A stretch of 15,247 nt of DNA, taken from assembly GCA_023299965.1 (NCBI GenBank), contig JALZVN010000319.1:1-15247 (forward strand), given 5' to 3'. The notes under the pieces were generated by a model. The model did no database searches. It had not been told where the DNA came from and was given only the letters and a program-made list of their open reading frames with translations. The translations under genes and the position numbers were made by a program. Of this stretch, positions 1 to 7,700 are shown in pieces. Each line of letters begins with the position of its first letter. The stretch's first letter is position 1. Origin of the DNA: Saprospiraceae bacterium. Lineage in GTDB: Bacteria; Bacteroidota; Bacteroidia; Chitinophagales; Saprospiraceae.

Positions 1-932
1 CCATTATCTTCACAAGGAACCTCCATGATATATCGTCTAGTGCTCCATTGATTCATAAAGCTCCATTGTCCGTTCCAAGGATGCATCATAGTGTAGTCAT
101 TCTCTTGATCGTTGTCAAAACAAAATCCACAGTTGTTATCTATATTTCTATAGCCAGAATTATCACCAGATAGCCAAGAAAGACTACCTTCTGCATTTGC
201 ATCGGATAATCCGATGTAGACCATTTCATCAATTTGTCCTTGTAGGAAATCGTTTTCTGCTTGGTTGTTGATCGTCACCAGATATCCCCCCGATGCAGCA
301 GCAGTTATCTGTGCATCCGCAGGTCTACTCATACCGTTAGAGATGAAGTATTTTGAATCTCCATGGTCACCTATAAATGAAAAACCAGAATAACTACTTG
401 CACAATCTTGACTGTTGCCGTCTTGTCCATCGTTTCCACCTCCTTGATTGCTATCACACGCAATCTCTATGACATAGTTTCTTTCACTCCAGCGATTCAT
501 ATAGCTCCACCCACCATTCCATGGATGGATGATTATATAGTCATTATCATCATCATTGTCCTGGCAAAATGTACAAGAGTCATAATTGGTGAAGCCAAGT
601 GTTGATCCATCACTCCATCTCATATTACCTTCTGACTGTACATCGTTTAGTCCGATATAAGTCATCTCGTTTATACCCGCTTGCACAAGTGCATTCTCTG
701 CTGCAGAATTAATGGAGACAAGATGTCCTCCTACGCCAATGGCTATAGACTCTGCCTGCATGGGTTGTGCCGGTGCATTGGATAGATAATAGGAACTGTT
801 GTTGAGTTCTCCTATAAAAGTGAAGTTATTCAGTGCTTGATCACATTGAGCACTTAGACCTAAAAAGGAAAGAAAAAATAAACTAAAGATTAGAAGCTTT
901 TTGGGCGGTTGAGTGTGTTTTTGCGTTCTCAT
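1..932 (-). CDS. Secreted protein with tandem C-type-lectin-like domains (C-terminus beyond window)
   Basis: The reading frame starts at ATG 932-930 and stays open to the left edge, giving 310 codons. Residues 1-28 form a signal peptide (basic start, KKLLIFSLFF core, cleavage near LSA-Q). Two homologous domains follow, at about residues 30-159 and 177-307, each bounded by a first and a last Cys (C30/C159 and C177/C307). They share the C-type-lectin fold signatures YIGLNDVQSEG / YIGLSDANAEG, an HPWNG turn and the ending W-S-x-R-x-Y-x-[IM]-E-[IV]. A Gly/Asn/Asp-rich linker (160-176) joins them. In this family the WND-type region near the end coordinates calcium and sugar; here it reads SYMNRW and SFMNQW, so carbohydrate binding is not assured. 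The protein is probably exported to the outer surface, but any T9SS sorting domain would lie outside the window. No strong promoter box is visible in the AT-rich 210 bp upstream. Confidence 0.88.
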   Translation of the reverse strand, partial: MRTQKHTQPPKKLLIFSLFFLSFLGLSAQCDQALNNFTFIGELNNSSYYLSNAPAQPMQAESIAIGVGGHLVSINSAAENALVQAGINEMTYIGLNDVQSEGNMRWSDGSTLGFTNYDSCTFCQDNDDDNDYIIIHPWNGGWSYMNRWSERNYVIEIACDSNQGGGNDGQDGNSQDCASSYSGFSFIGDHGDSKYFISNGMSRPADAQITAAASGGYLVTINNQAENDFLQGQIDEMVYIGLSDANAEGSLSWLSGDNSGYRNIDNNCGFCFDNDQENDYTMMHPWNGQWSFMNQWSTRRYIMEVPCEDN

Positions 933-1144
933 AAAATATTTGTTTTGTTCCAATAATATTTATTCGTCTAATATATCACTATTTCCAAGCTATATATTAT
1001 TAAGTTTTCATCTTGATAGAATTATGTATAACGACATACCATATTCATGTGCTTGTAGTGGGAAGATAAGTGTAATGTAGAAGACGTTGCATTTTTTATG
1101 TTTTAATTTAGATATATTCCTTAGTAAGGTCCTCATTGCGGCAT

Positions 1145-1181
1145 AAAAAAAGGGCTATCTCAACATTAGAGATAGCCCTTT
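1145..1181 (-). terminator. Intrinsic terminator of the ferredoxin gene
   Basis: An 11-bp perfect stem, AGGGCTATCTC (1151-1161) with GAGATAGCCCT (1169-1179), has a 7-nt loop and is extended by A-T pairs. On the minus strand it is followed by a run of seven T (1151-1145). It lies about 20 bp past the ferredoxin stop, so it ends that transcript before the lectin-like gene. The plus-strand tail (TTTATATAACTTTT) is weaker. Confidence 0.85.
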
Positions 1182-1200
1182 ATATAACTTTTAGGAAAGA

Positions 1201-1548
1201 TTATAAGTGTAATCTAGCTTTTCTAGCTAGTAATACTTCTTCCGTTTCTTCTCTTTCTGGATCCGGTACACAGCAGTCTACTGGGCATACCGCAGCGCAT
1301 TGAGGCTCTTCATGAAAACCACAACACTCTGTGCACTTATCAGGGACGATGAAATAGAAGTCATCTTCTACGGGTTCATTTTGATCCGCTACGTCTACTT
1401 CTTTACCGCCTTCTAGCACATAAGTGCCTTCAACTCCAGTACCATCAGCCACTGCCCATTCTACACCTCCTTCATAAATTGCATTATTTGGGCATTCAGG
1501 CTCACAAGCCCCACAATTAATGCATTCATCTGTAATCATTATAGCCAT
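1201..1548 (-). CDS. 2[4Fe-4S] dicluster ferredoxin
   Basis: A 115-residue cytoplasmic electron carrier. The first cluster motif is C9-x2-C12-x2-C15-x3-C19-P. The second is C72-x2-C75-x8-C84-x3-C88-P, the spacing with an eight-residue insertion seen in Allochromatium-type (Alvin) ferredoxins, so all eight ligands are present. Between the motifs lies an unusually long acidic stretch (about residues 27-68, rich in Glu, Asp, Gly and Val), where compact dicluster ferredoxins have about 20 residues. Extra cysteines occur at 76, 92 and 93. Short ferredoxins of about 115 residues with this form are common in Bacteroidota. The start ATG (1548) has AAGGATAG a few bases upstream as a weak ribosome-binding site. 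A terminator follows and the gene appears monocistronic. The redox partner is not identifiable here. Confidence 0.93.
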   Translation of the reverse strand: MAIMITDECINCGACEPECPNNAIYEGGVEWAVADGTGVEGTYVLEGGKEVDVADQNEPVEDDFYFIVPDKCTECCGFHEEPQCAAVCPVDCCVPDPEREETEEVLLARKARLHL

Positions 1549-1584
1549 AAACTATCCTTATTTTTCATTCTTAACAAGAAGAAA

Positions 1585-1592
1585 CAAAAATA
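1585..1592 (-). promoter_or_regulatory. Candidate -7 box for the ferredoxin gene
   Basis: Read on the minus strand, 1592-1585 is TATTTTTG, an exact match to the Bacteroidota -7 consensus TAnnTTTG. A start a few bases downstream would give a leader of about 30 nt before the ATG at 1548. I see no convincing TTTG -33 box about 19 nt further upstream, so this rests on the -7 match alone. Confidence 0.4.
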
Positions 1593-1622
1593 GTTCCTAT
1601 CCCTCTATTTTTCATTTATTAG

Positions 1623-1871
1623 CTAAGAAAATTGACCTATTTCGTCTGAGATATGCTTCATGTAGTCCAAAACAAGGTGTAAAAGCGTTTTTACACCAGT
1701 TTTTATCCCCGTATTTTGGACGATACGTAAGCCGATCGTAGGTTCAGGTTTGCAAAAAATATCCCGTACTGCTGCTCCGCCTACGTGTGACACCCCAAGT
1801 ATAGGACTAGAGCCGATATGCTCCAGCACTGTTACAATTATATCAGAGGTCATACATTTTCGATTAGACAA
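1623..1871 (-). CDS. Doubtful small ORF, 82 residues, unrecognised
   Basis: A minus-strand frame begins at a TTG (1871) and ends at TAG (1623). The frame stays open about 35 bp further upstream but gains no ATG there; the only in-frame ATG is at the seventh codon. The translation (with stretches such as TSDIIVTVLEHIGSSPILG and VSHVGGAAVRDIF) has a protein-like composition but no motif I can name. The nested inverted repeats at 1665-1721 lie inside it. It could be the eroded tail of a lost gene, a small hypothetical gene, or chance. No promoter or ribosome-binding site supports it. Confidence 0.2.
   Translation of the reverse strand: MSNRKCMTSDIIVTVLEHIGSSPILGVSHVGGAAVRDIFCKPEPTIGLRIVQNTGIKTGVKTLLHLVLDYMKHISDEIGQFS
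1665..1721. repeat. Nested inverted repeats
   Basis: The inner pair is GGTGTAAAA (1676-1684) with TTTTACACC (1689-1697), a perfect 9-bp stem with a GCGT loop. The outer pair is GTCCAAAA (1665-1672) with TTTTGGAC (1714-1721), 8 bp. The two could fold as one interrupted stem. No U-tract follows on either strand, so this is not a standard terminator, and its role is unknown. Confidence 0.55.
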
Positions 1872-2104
1872 CTCAGGATAGGCATGGAAGTATTCGATGA
1901 CTTTAGTATCTGGATACCTCTATTTTGTCAGCTGCTTATTCGATCATTTTTGTAGCATTCACTTGTCCGAAATTAGAAGATCAAATCATAAAAATGCAAT
2001 GCCAAAAAACAGTTTTATTTTGCTCGTTAGTATTCTATTTTTATGGAATCTAAAAGTACTCAATAGGTGTCATGTGTCACTTTACTGTTTTGATGAGGGG
2101 CCAT

Positions 2105-2154
2105 CCCTAGCCGATGAGTAAGCGCTCCCAAAAGCGCATACTCATCGGCTAGGG
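2105..2154. repeat. Strong hairpin, first half of a composite palindromic element
   Basis: CCCTAGCCGATGAGTA (2105-2120) pairs perfectly with 2139-2154 (16 bp). Inside it, GCGCT (2122-2126) pairs with AGCGC (2133-2137) after one A/A mismatch, giving a long stem with a small loop. It is more GC-rich than its surroundings and is not followed by a U-run. It sits 31 bp from a second, stronger hairpin and probably forms one unit with it. Confidence 0.75.
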
Positions 2155-2183
2155 TCGCTACGTTCCACAGCTCACTATTCGTT

Positions 2184-2249
2184 CGGTCCCAACCCCGCGC
2201 TCCTAAAGCCATCTGAAAAAATGGCTTTAGGAGCGCGGGGTTGGGACTG
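2184..2249. repeat. Very strong hairpin with 27-bp perfect stem, second half of the element
   Basis: Positions 2186-2212 pair without mismatch to 2221-2247 (27 bp) around an 8-nt loop, CTGAAAAA. A G/T wobble and a C/G pair extend the stem to 29 bp. The stem contains CCCCGCGCTCC and is far more GC-rich than its flanks. Two adjacent near-perfect palindromes with a conserved-looking linker (CGTTCCACAGCTCACTATTC) resemble dispersed intergenic elements of REP or MITE type. That it is multicopy is inference. Confidence 0.8.
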
Positions 2250-2388
2250 CTTCCTTCGTCAGCCCTGTTGCACATCGCTTGTCCAAAAAAAAGGGTTTTA
2301 TGTACCAAATTCTGGGCACCTTTGTGCAAAAAAAATCTATTAAAAAATGTCTTATCCGTATCCCAATTTAATTCTCTACTTTAGGGGT

Positions 2389-4230
2389 ATGAAAACAATC
2401 GATTGGGCCATATTTATTACGTATTTAGTGAGTATTTTTTTAGTAGGTATTTGGGTATCTAAAAAAGCAAAGACGGGACTAAAATCCTACTTTTCTGCGG
2501 ACCGTTCTATTCCTTGGTGGTGGTTGGGGATTTCCATTATAGCAACAACCTTCGCAGCAGATACTCCGCTGGCTATCACTGGAATAACAGTTGATAAAGG
2601 GATTTCTGGAAATTGGTTTTGGTGGTCATGGGTGGCTACTTATATCACGGTTGCCATCTTTTTTAGCAAACGCTGGCACCTCTCTGGAGTACTCACAGAT
2701 GTAGAATTAATTGAACTCAGATACGATGGACCACAAGCTGCTTTTTTAAGAGGATTTAAGGCCTTTTTCTTCGGCGTTATTTTGAATTGTTTTATACTGG
2801 GTTGGGTGGTTACCGCAGCCGTAAAGATTGCTACGCCCTTCATAGACTGGACACAAATACTGGGGACTGATATCTACGCCACTATTGAATCTATTTACCC
2901 TACCTTTTTACTTTTCAAATCTGACTTAAATGCTACTTTGAGCATCATGGCTTTATTGATACTAGTTGGGATCTACAGTTCTTTAGGAGGTATTCGAGGA
3001 GTTATTCTGACAGATTTATTTCAGTTTGCCATCGCGATGATTAGTGCCATTTATTTCGCTTATTATGCAGTACAAGCAGTAGGAGGGACCTCTGGTATGA
3101 TTTCTTCCATGCATGACATTTATGGTGCAGAGAAAGCAGGGCATATATTAGAGCTTGTCCCTAGCTTTGACAATACTATGCTGCCTTTTCAACTCTTTAT
3201 GATTTACATTTTGATCCAGTGGTGGGTTCGATACGATTCAGACGGAACAGGCTACATTGCACAAAGGATAAATACAGCTAAAACGCCAGAAGATGCGCGC
3301 AATGGGACCTTGTTATTTTCAATAGGATTTGTAGCTCTGCGAACTTGGCCATGGATTTTAGTAGCCTTAGTTTCATTGATATTATTCCCATTAGATAATC
3401 CAGGAGCCAACTATCCAGAATATGCAGAGATCATCGCTGGTGATAGAGAAATGGCTTATCCACTCTTGATGAAAATTTTACTACCTGCAGGTTTGCTAGG
3501 GTTGGCATTCACTAGTTTGATGGCTGCGTTTATGAGTACAGTGGATACACACCTCAACTGGGGCGCTTCCTATTTGGTCAATGATATCTACTTGAGATTT
3601 TCAGATGGAGAGAAGAGTCAAGAAAAACTAATTCGTTTTAGCCGTTTGATGGTCTTCCTTATTTTGATAATCGCAATTTTAGTCTCTAGTCAAATTGATT
3701 CCATTCAAAACGCCTGGAAATTTTTCATTACTGCTGCCTCAGGATTAGGAGTCGCTCATTTGATTAGATGGTTTTGGTGGAGAGCCAATGCTTATACAGA
3801 AATTGCAGCTATGGTATCTGCTTTACTTGCGACTATCTTTGTTACATATATAAAGCCGGATGATGCTGGAGCTGATTTCGAGACGTATGCTTTGCTTGGA
3901 GTTACTGCTTTCAATATTGTGAGCTGTATCACAGTGACATTGATGACACCTCCAGTAAAAAGTGGTCAACTACAGAAGTTTATTGATCGCACCAATCCAA
4001 TAGGTCTTTGGCAAGGTAAGCAAGGCAAGAAAGACGGCGACACCTTTACCCATTCCCTTATGCAGTGGATTATGGGACTGACTATCAGCTATGGAAGTCT
4101 ATTTTTTATTGGGTATATCTTACTGCATCGATATTGGGCAGCCGTCCTAGCCTTTGTTTTAGTTGTTGCAGCCGTGTTATGGTTAAATCGCAATTCTAGG
4201 TTGAATAAATTGAAAGCACATAGTATTTGA
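2389..4230 (+). CDS. Sodium:solute symporter (SSS family), substrate unknown
   Basis: A 613-residue inner-membrane protein with about 13 hydrophobic helices. It would carry a small solute inward, driven by the sodium gradient. Family signatures seen are WWWLGISIIATTFAADTPL (unwound helix near the N-terminus), SSLGGIRGVILTDLFQF in the middle, and LMAAFMSTVDTHLNWGASYL, whose S383/T384 sit where the Na2 site lies in characterised members. The W-F-W-W and R-Y-D-S-D-G-T-G stretches are typical of a Bacteroidota branch whose substrate has not been assigned as far as I know. I start at ATG 2389, preceded closely by AGGGG and giving the usual MKTIDW opening. An upstream in-frame ATG at 2347 would add 14 residues unlike the family. 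The gene stands alone, with about 560 bp to the next gene. No clear terminator or promoter box is visible. Confidence 0.92.
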   Translation: MKTIDWAIFITYLVSIFLVGIWVSKKAKTGLKSYFSADRSIPWWWLGISIIATTFAADTPLAITGITVDKGISGNWFWWSWVATYITVAIFFSKRWHLSGVLTDVELIELRYDGPQAAFLRGFKAFFFGVILNCFILGWVVTAAVKIATPFIDWTQILGTDIYATIESIYPTFLLFKSDLNATLSIMALLILVGIYSSLGGIRGVILTDLFQFAIAMISAIYFAYYAVQAVGGTSGMISSMHDIYGAEKAGHILELVPSFDNTMLPFQLFMIYILIQWWVRYDSDGTGYIAQRINTAKTPEDARNGTLLFSIGFVALRTWPWILVALVSLILFPLDNPGANYPEYAEIIAGDREMAYPLLMKILLPAGLLGLAFTSLMAAFMSTVDTHLNWGASYLVNDIYLRFSDGEKSQEKLIRFSRLMVFLILIIAILVSSQIDSIQNAWKFFITAASGLGVAHLIRWFWWRANAYTEIAAMVSALLATIFVTYIKPDDAGADFETYALLGVTAFNIVSCITVTLMTPPVKSGQLQKFIDRTNPIGLWQGKQGKKDGDTFTHSLMQWIMGLTISYGSLFFIGYILLHRYWAAVLAFVLVVAAVLWLNRNSRLNKLKAHSI

Positions 4231-4537
4231 TTTTTCAGAAATCTATTAACATATTATTAAAATTACCATCCTGTTCTCAATAATGAGTGTTGTGTTTACA
4301 TATTAAAATTATATTTAATATCGGTAATTTTTTGTCACTAAATTTTAATAACTGAAAAAAAAATATAACTTTTTTGATAAATACCCTATTTATGGTAGGG
4401 GTAACAAATACGCATTGTAATATAATTTATATACCTGAATATCAATTAGTTATGAAGGCGTGTGAACTCTTTTTTATCTACTTTGGTTACTTTCATGAAT
4501 AATTGCATCTTAAGAATACGTCGACTGGGTGCAAGGT

Positions 4538-4569
4538 GTTGTCAAATTGACAACATTATACTACCTTTG
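4538..4569 (+). promoter_or_regulatory. Promoter with operator-like palindrome, upstream of the adhesin
   Basis: TTG (4539-4541), a 20-nt spacer, then TACCTTTG (4562-4569) matches the Bacteroidota promoter pattern of a TTTG-like -33 box and TAnnTTTG -7 box. GTTGTCAAATTGACAAC (4538-4554), a perfect 8-bp inverted repeat around one central A, covers the -33 box and the first part of the spacer, which is where a dimeric repressor would block RNA polymerase. Transcription would start near 4575, about 220 nt before the ATG. The boxes and dyad are seen; control by a regulator is inferred. Confidence 0.6.
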
Positions 4570-4615
4570 GCGTACCAACCTGAAAGCCTGCACATTTATA
4601 AACCATTGTGCCATT

Positions 4616-4730
4616 GACATTTATCTCAAAATGTCCATAAACCGTATAAAAAATTTATCTCGAATCAAATGAAAGTTTGTCTCTAGCGGTATGTCTAGAG
4701 TCAACTATCGTTGCAGGTAGCTATTACCTG
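4616..4730 (+). promoter_or_regulatory. Structured part of the adhesin mRNA leader
   Basis: Three short hairpins follow one another. GACATTT (4616-4622) pairs with AAATGTC (4629-4635). CTCTAG (4681-4686) pairs with CTAGAG (4695-4700). CAGGTA (4714-4719) pairs with TACCTG (4725-4730). The last two are only 13 nt apart. They match no riboswitch class I recognise. They could affect mRNA stability or translation, or be chance in AT-rich DNA. Confidence 0.35.
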
Positions 4731-4794
4731 TTACTTATATGGTTGCTTAAAAAAATAACATTACTTCATTACAACAATTTAAAGTTTGGAAAAA

Positions 4795-7700
4795 ATGTAC
4801 ACACTCACGAACAAATTATTAACCAAGACTTTGATGCTAGTCGCAATGATTCTCTTTTTGGGAGTTTTCTCTGCTACCGCTTTTGAAGAGTCTTCAACAG
4901 CTAATGGTATTAGCGAAAAAATTGAATCTAATCTTACTGCTTTTTCATTGCAGCCAAATTCATCATTTGCTACTTGCGAAAATAGTGCTGATGGATCTGC
5001 AACTGTTATTAACATGGGTGGTGTTGAGCCTCTTACCTATGCTTGGTCTACAGGCGAAAATACAAGTAACATTTTCGGATTGTTACCTGGAGATTATGGT
5101 GTTACGGTGACAGATGCCACTGGGTGTGTAGAAAGCACTGTTGTATCTGTAGTGGTTGGACCAGAAGGTATCTGGTTGATGGCGGTGTCTACACCTGCAT
5201 CATGCGGTTCTTGTGATGGTACAGCTGACCCAATGGCTATGTTGGGAGCGCCACCATACACTTACCAGTGGAGCGATGGACAGACTGCACCTATTGCTGT
5301 TGGACTTTGTCCAGGTGATATAAGTGTTACTGTGACTGATTCTCAAGGTTGTTCTAATTCTACTACTGTATTTGTTGGATCTCAAGGAAATCTTATCGTA
5401 GGTGCAACTGGTACGGATGCGGCATGTTCTGAAAACAATGGAACAGCTACTGCAAATCCTTCAGGAGGAATGGCACCTTACACTTACGCTTGGAGTAATG
5501 GCGGGATTACACAGACGATTACTGGTCTTGCACCAGGAACTTATACAGTGACAGTAACCTCTGCTGAAGGTTGTCAGGGAGTGGCTACGACAACTATTTC
5601 AGGTGGAACTAGTCCAGATGGTACAGCATCAAGCACACCAACAGATTGTGGAACGAATGATGGTTCTGCTACAGTTGTTGGATCTGGTGGAGTTGCTCCT
5701 TATACTTATTCTTGGAATACGGGAGCTAGTTCAGCAACTATAACTAATCTTGCACCTGGTGTATATACAGTTACTATCACAGATTCTCAAGGATGTACTG
5801 CTTCGGTATCTGTTGAAGTAGTAGGTTCATCTGCACCAATGGCGGGTCTTATTGATACTAACGACCCAACGATAATTTGTGCTGGAGACGGTGTACCTGA
5901 TCCTATCACAGTTAGCATATCTGGAGCTACTATGGGTGTATCTTCTCAATGGATTGTTACTGATGCTAATGGAAATATCTTGGGTTTACCTTCTACAAAT
6001 GTCATTGATCTTGACAACGAAGGTCCTGGACTATGCCTAATATGGTACCTAGTGTATGATGGTGTAGTTAGTGGTGTTGAAGTTGGAAACAATGCAAATG
6101 ATATAGAAGGATGTTTTGATCTTTCTAATAACATACCAGTAGAAAGATTATCTACTGAACCAGCAGTTATCTCTACTACTGATCCAACAGAATTTTGTGT
6201 TGGTGATATGGAAGCTGATTTAGTTGATGTTACTATTGACGATCCAGGAATGGGATCTAACAATGCATGGATTATTACAGATGCTAATGGTGTTATACTT
6301 GGATTGCCAATGTTGCCACCATTTGACTTTGAGGATACGGGTTCTGGAAATTGTTTGATTTGGTACCTGAACTTTGAAGGTGATATCGCTGGTGCTGAAT
6401 TAGGATTGAACGCAGCTGACCTCGAAGGTTGTTTCTCATTAAGTGATCCTATCGAAGTGATCAGAAATGAAGCACCTACAGTAACAGTTGAACCTACAGA
6501 AGGAACTATTTGCCCTGGTGAATCTATTGATTTGTCAACTACTGTTTCTAATGATGATGTAGCGTACGAATGGTTTGCTTCAGAAGGTTTATTGAGCACT
6601 ACTGATCAACCTACTTCTACTTATACAATGATGATTCCTGGAACTTACCAGATCTTAGTATCAGTGACAACATCTGAAGGATGTATGGCTGTAACTTCTA
6701 CTGAAATTACAGTATTAGATGCAGGAGAAGTTACTATCACTGATGATCCAAACGGAAACGCTATTTGCGAGCCTGGGCAATCATTGAATCTTAGCGCAGC
6801 GTCTACAGTAGCAGGATCAACTTTTGCTTGGACAGCTTCTGGAGGAACGATAGATCCTGCTGGATCGGATGTTACATATACCATGATGATGCCTGGTACT
6901 TATACTATTACAGTAGAATCTACTGCGCCAGATGGATGTGTAAGCACATCTACCACTACGGCTACAGTTGGTATTTTTGAAGCAGCGGCTTTAGAATCTT
7001 CTCCAATCACGATTTGTGGTGGAGCTAATGGCGAAGCTACAGCAGCTACAACTGGAGGAAACGGTGACTTTACATACGAGTGGAGCACTGGCGCTACTAC
7101 ACAAGCTATAACAGACTTAGGAGAAGGAGATTACACAGTAACGGTTACTGATGTTCTTTCAGGATGTACACAAGAGTCTACAGTATTCTTGTCATCTACT
7201 TTGTTTACTATTGGAAACTATGTATGGTTTGACAACTCTGAAGATTGCTTACAAGATCAGAATGAGTCAGGTATCGAAGGTGTACCAGTTAATTTGTTAG
7301 GAGTTGGTCCTGATGGAATAGCATGTAATGCCGATGATGTAATCATTGAAACTACAAATACAGATGCTGATGGATTCTATGAGTTTATTTGTATTGAAGA
7401 AGGTACATACTACATTCAGTTCTTTGCAACTGTTGTATTAAATGATGTAAGATATACATGTATGGATGGTGATGGTGTTGACCCTAACGGAGGCGCTACC
7501 AACACTAATGATGATAACCTTGATTCTGATGTGGATGGAGATACAGGAAAGACTATGCCTTTTGATGTAATTGACAATGATGGAGACGGTGTACCTGAGA
7601 CAATTGATATGAACGGTGACGGTCTTAATGATAAGGAGCCAGACTCATTCGATGCGGGTGTTGTTCAGATTTGTAACAACGTTAATATTGGTGGTCAAGT

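Larger units (their letters stand above)
1549..2388. other. 840-bp region without a confident gene; repeats and palindromes
   Basis: Between the divergent ferredoxin and symporter genes no frame gives a recognisable protein. The region holds the ferredoxin promoter candidate, nested inverted repeats at 1665-1721, a weak minus-strand frame at 1623-1871, and two strong hairpins at 2105-2249. The last 130 bp before the symporter are A-rich, with two homopolymeric A runs (2283-2290 and 2328-2335) and no exact TAnnTTTG box. Frames crossing the hairpins exist only because the palindromes lack stop codons. Confidence 0.6.
4231..4794 (+). other. Long AT-rich intergenic and leader region before the adhesin gene
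   Basis: The first 300 bp are very AT-rich and contain a bulged inverted repeat, TACCCTA / TAGGGGTA, near 4383-4405, and little else. No terminator for the symporter is obvious. From 4538 the region holds a promoter with an overlapping palindrome, then a leader of about 220 nt with three short hairpins before the adhesin start. Confidence 0.6.

Noticed and set aside
408..605. Plus-strand 65-residue frame
   Set aside because: It lies entirely opposite the lectin-like domains, which are far better supported.
1520..2121. Plus-strand frames of 73-74 residues
   Set aside because: One overlaps the ferredoxin start on the opposite strand; neither has a coding-like composition or an upstream signal.
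2184..2249. Integron attC site
   Set aside because: The stem is perfectly paired and lacks matching RYYYAAC / GTTRRRY core sites. No integrase is present.
2060..2329. Minus-strand frame of 89 residues across the palindromes
   Set aside because: Most of it is the translation of the two hairpins and their linker. It has no start signal and no recognisable domain.
2316..2340. Minus-strand terminator GCAC-CTTT-GTGC
   Set aside because: The T-run would precede the stem on that strand, and no minus-strand gene ends here.
5946..7088. Minus-strand open frames within the adhesin gene
   Set aside because: They are shadows of the Thr/Gly/Ser-rich repeats. The plus-strand frame has clear domains and a sorting signal.
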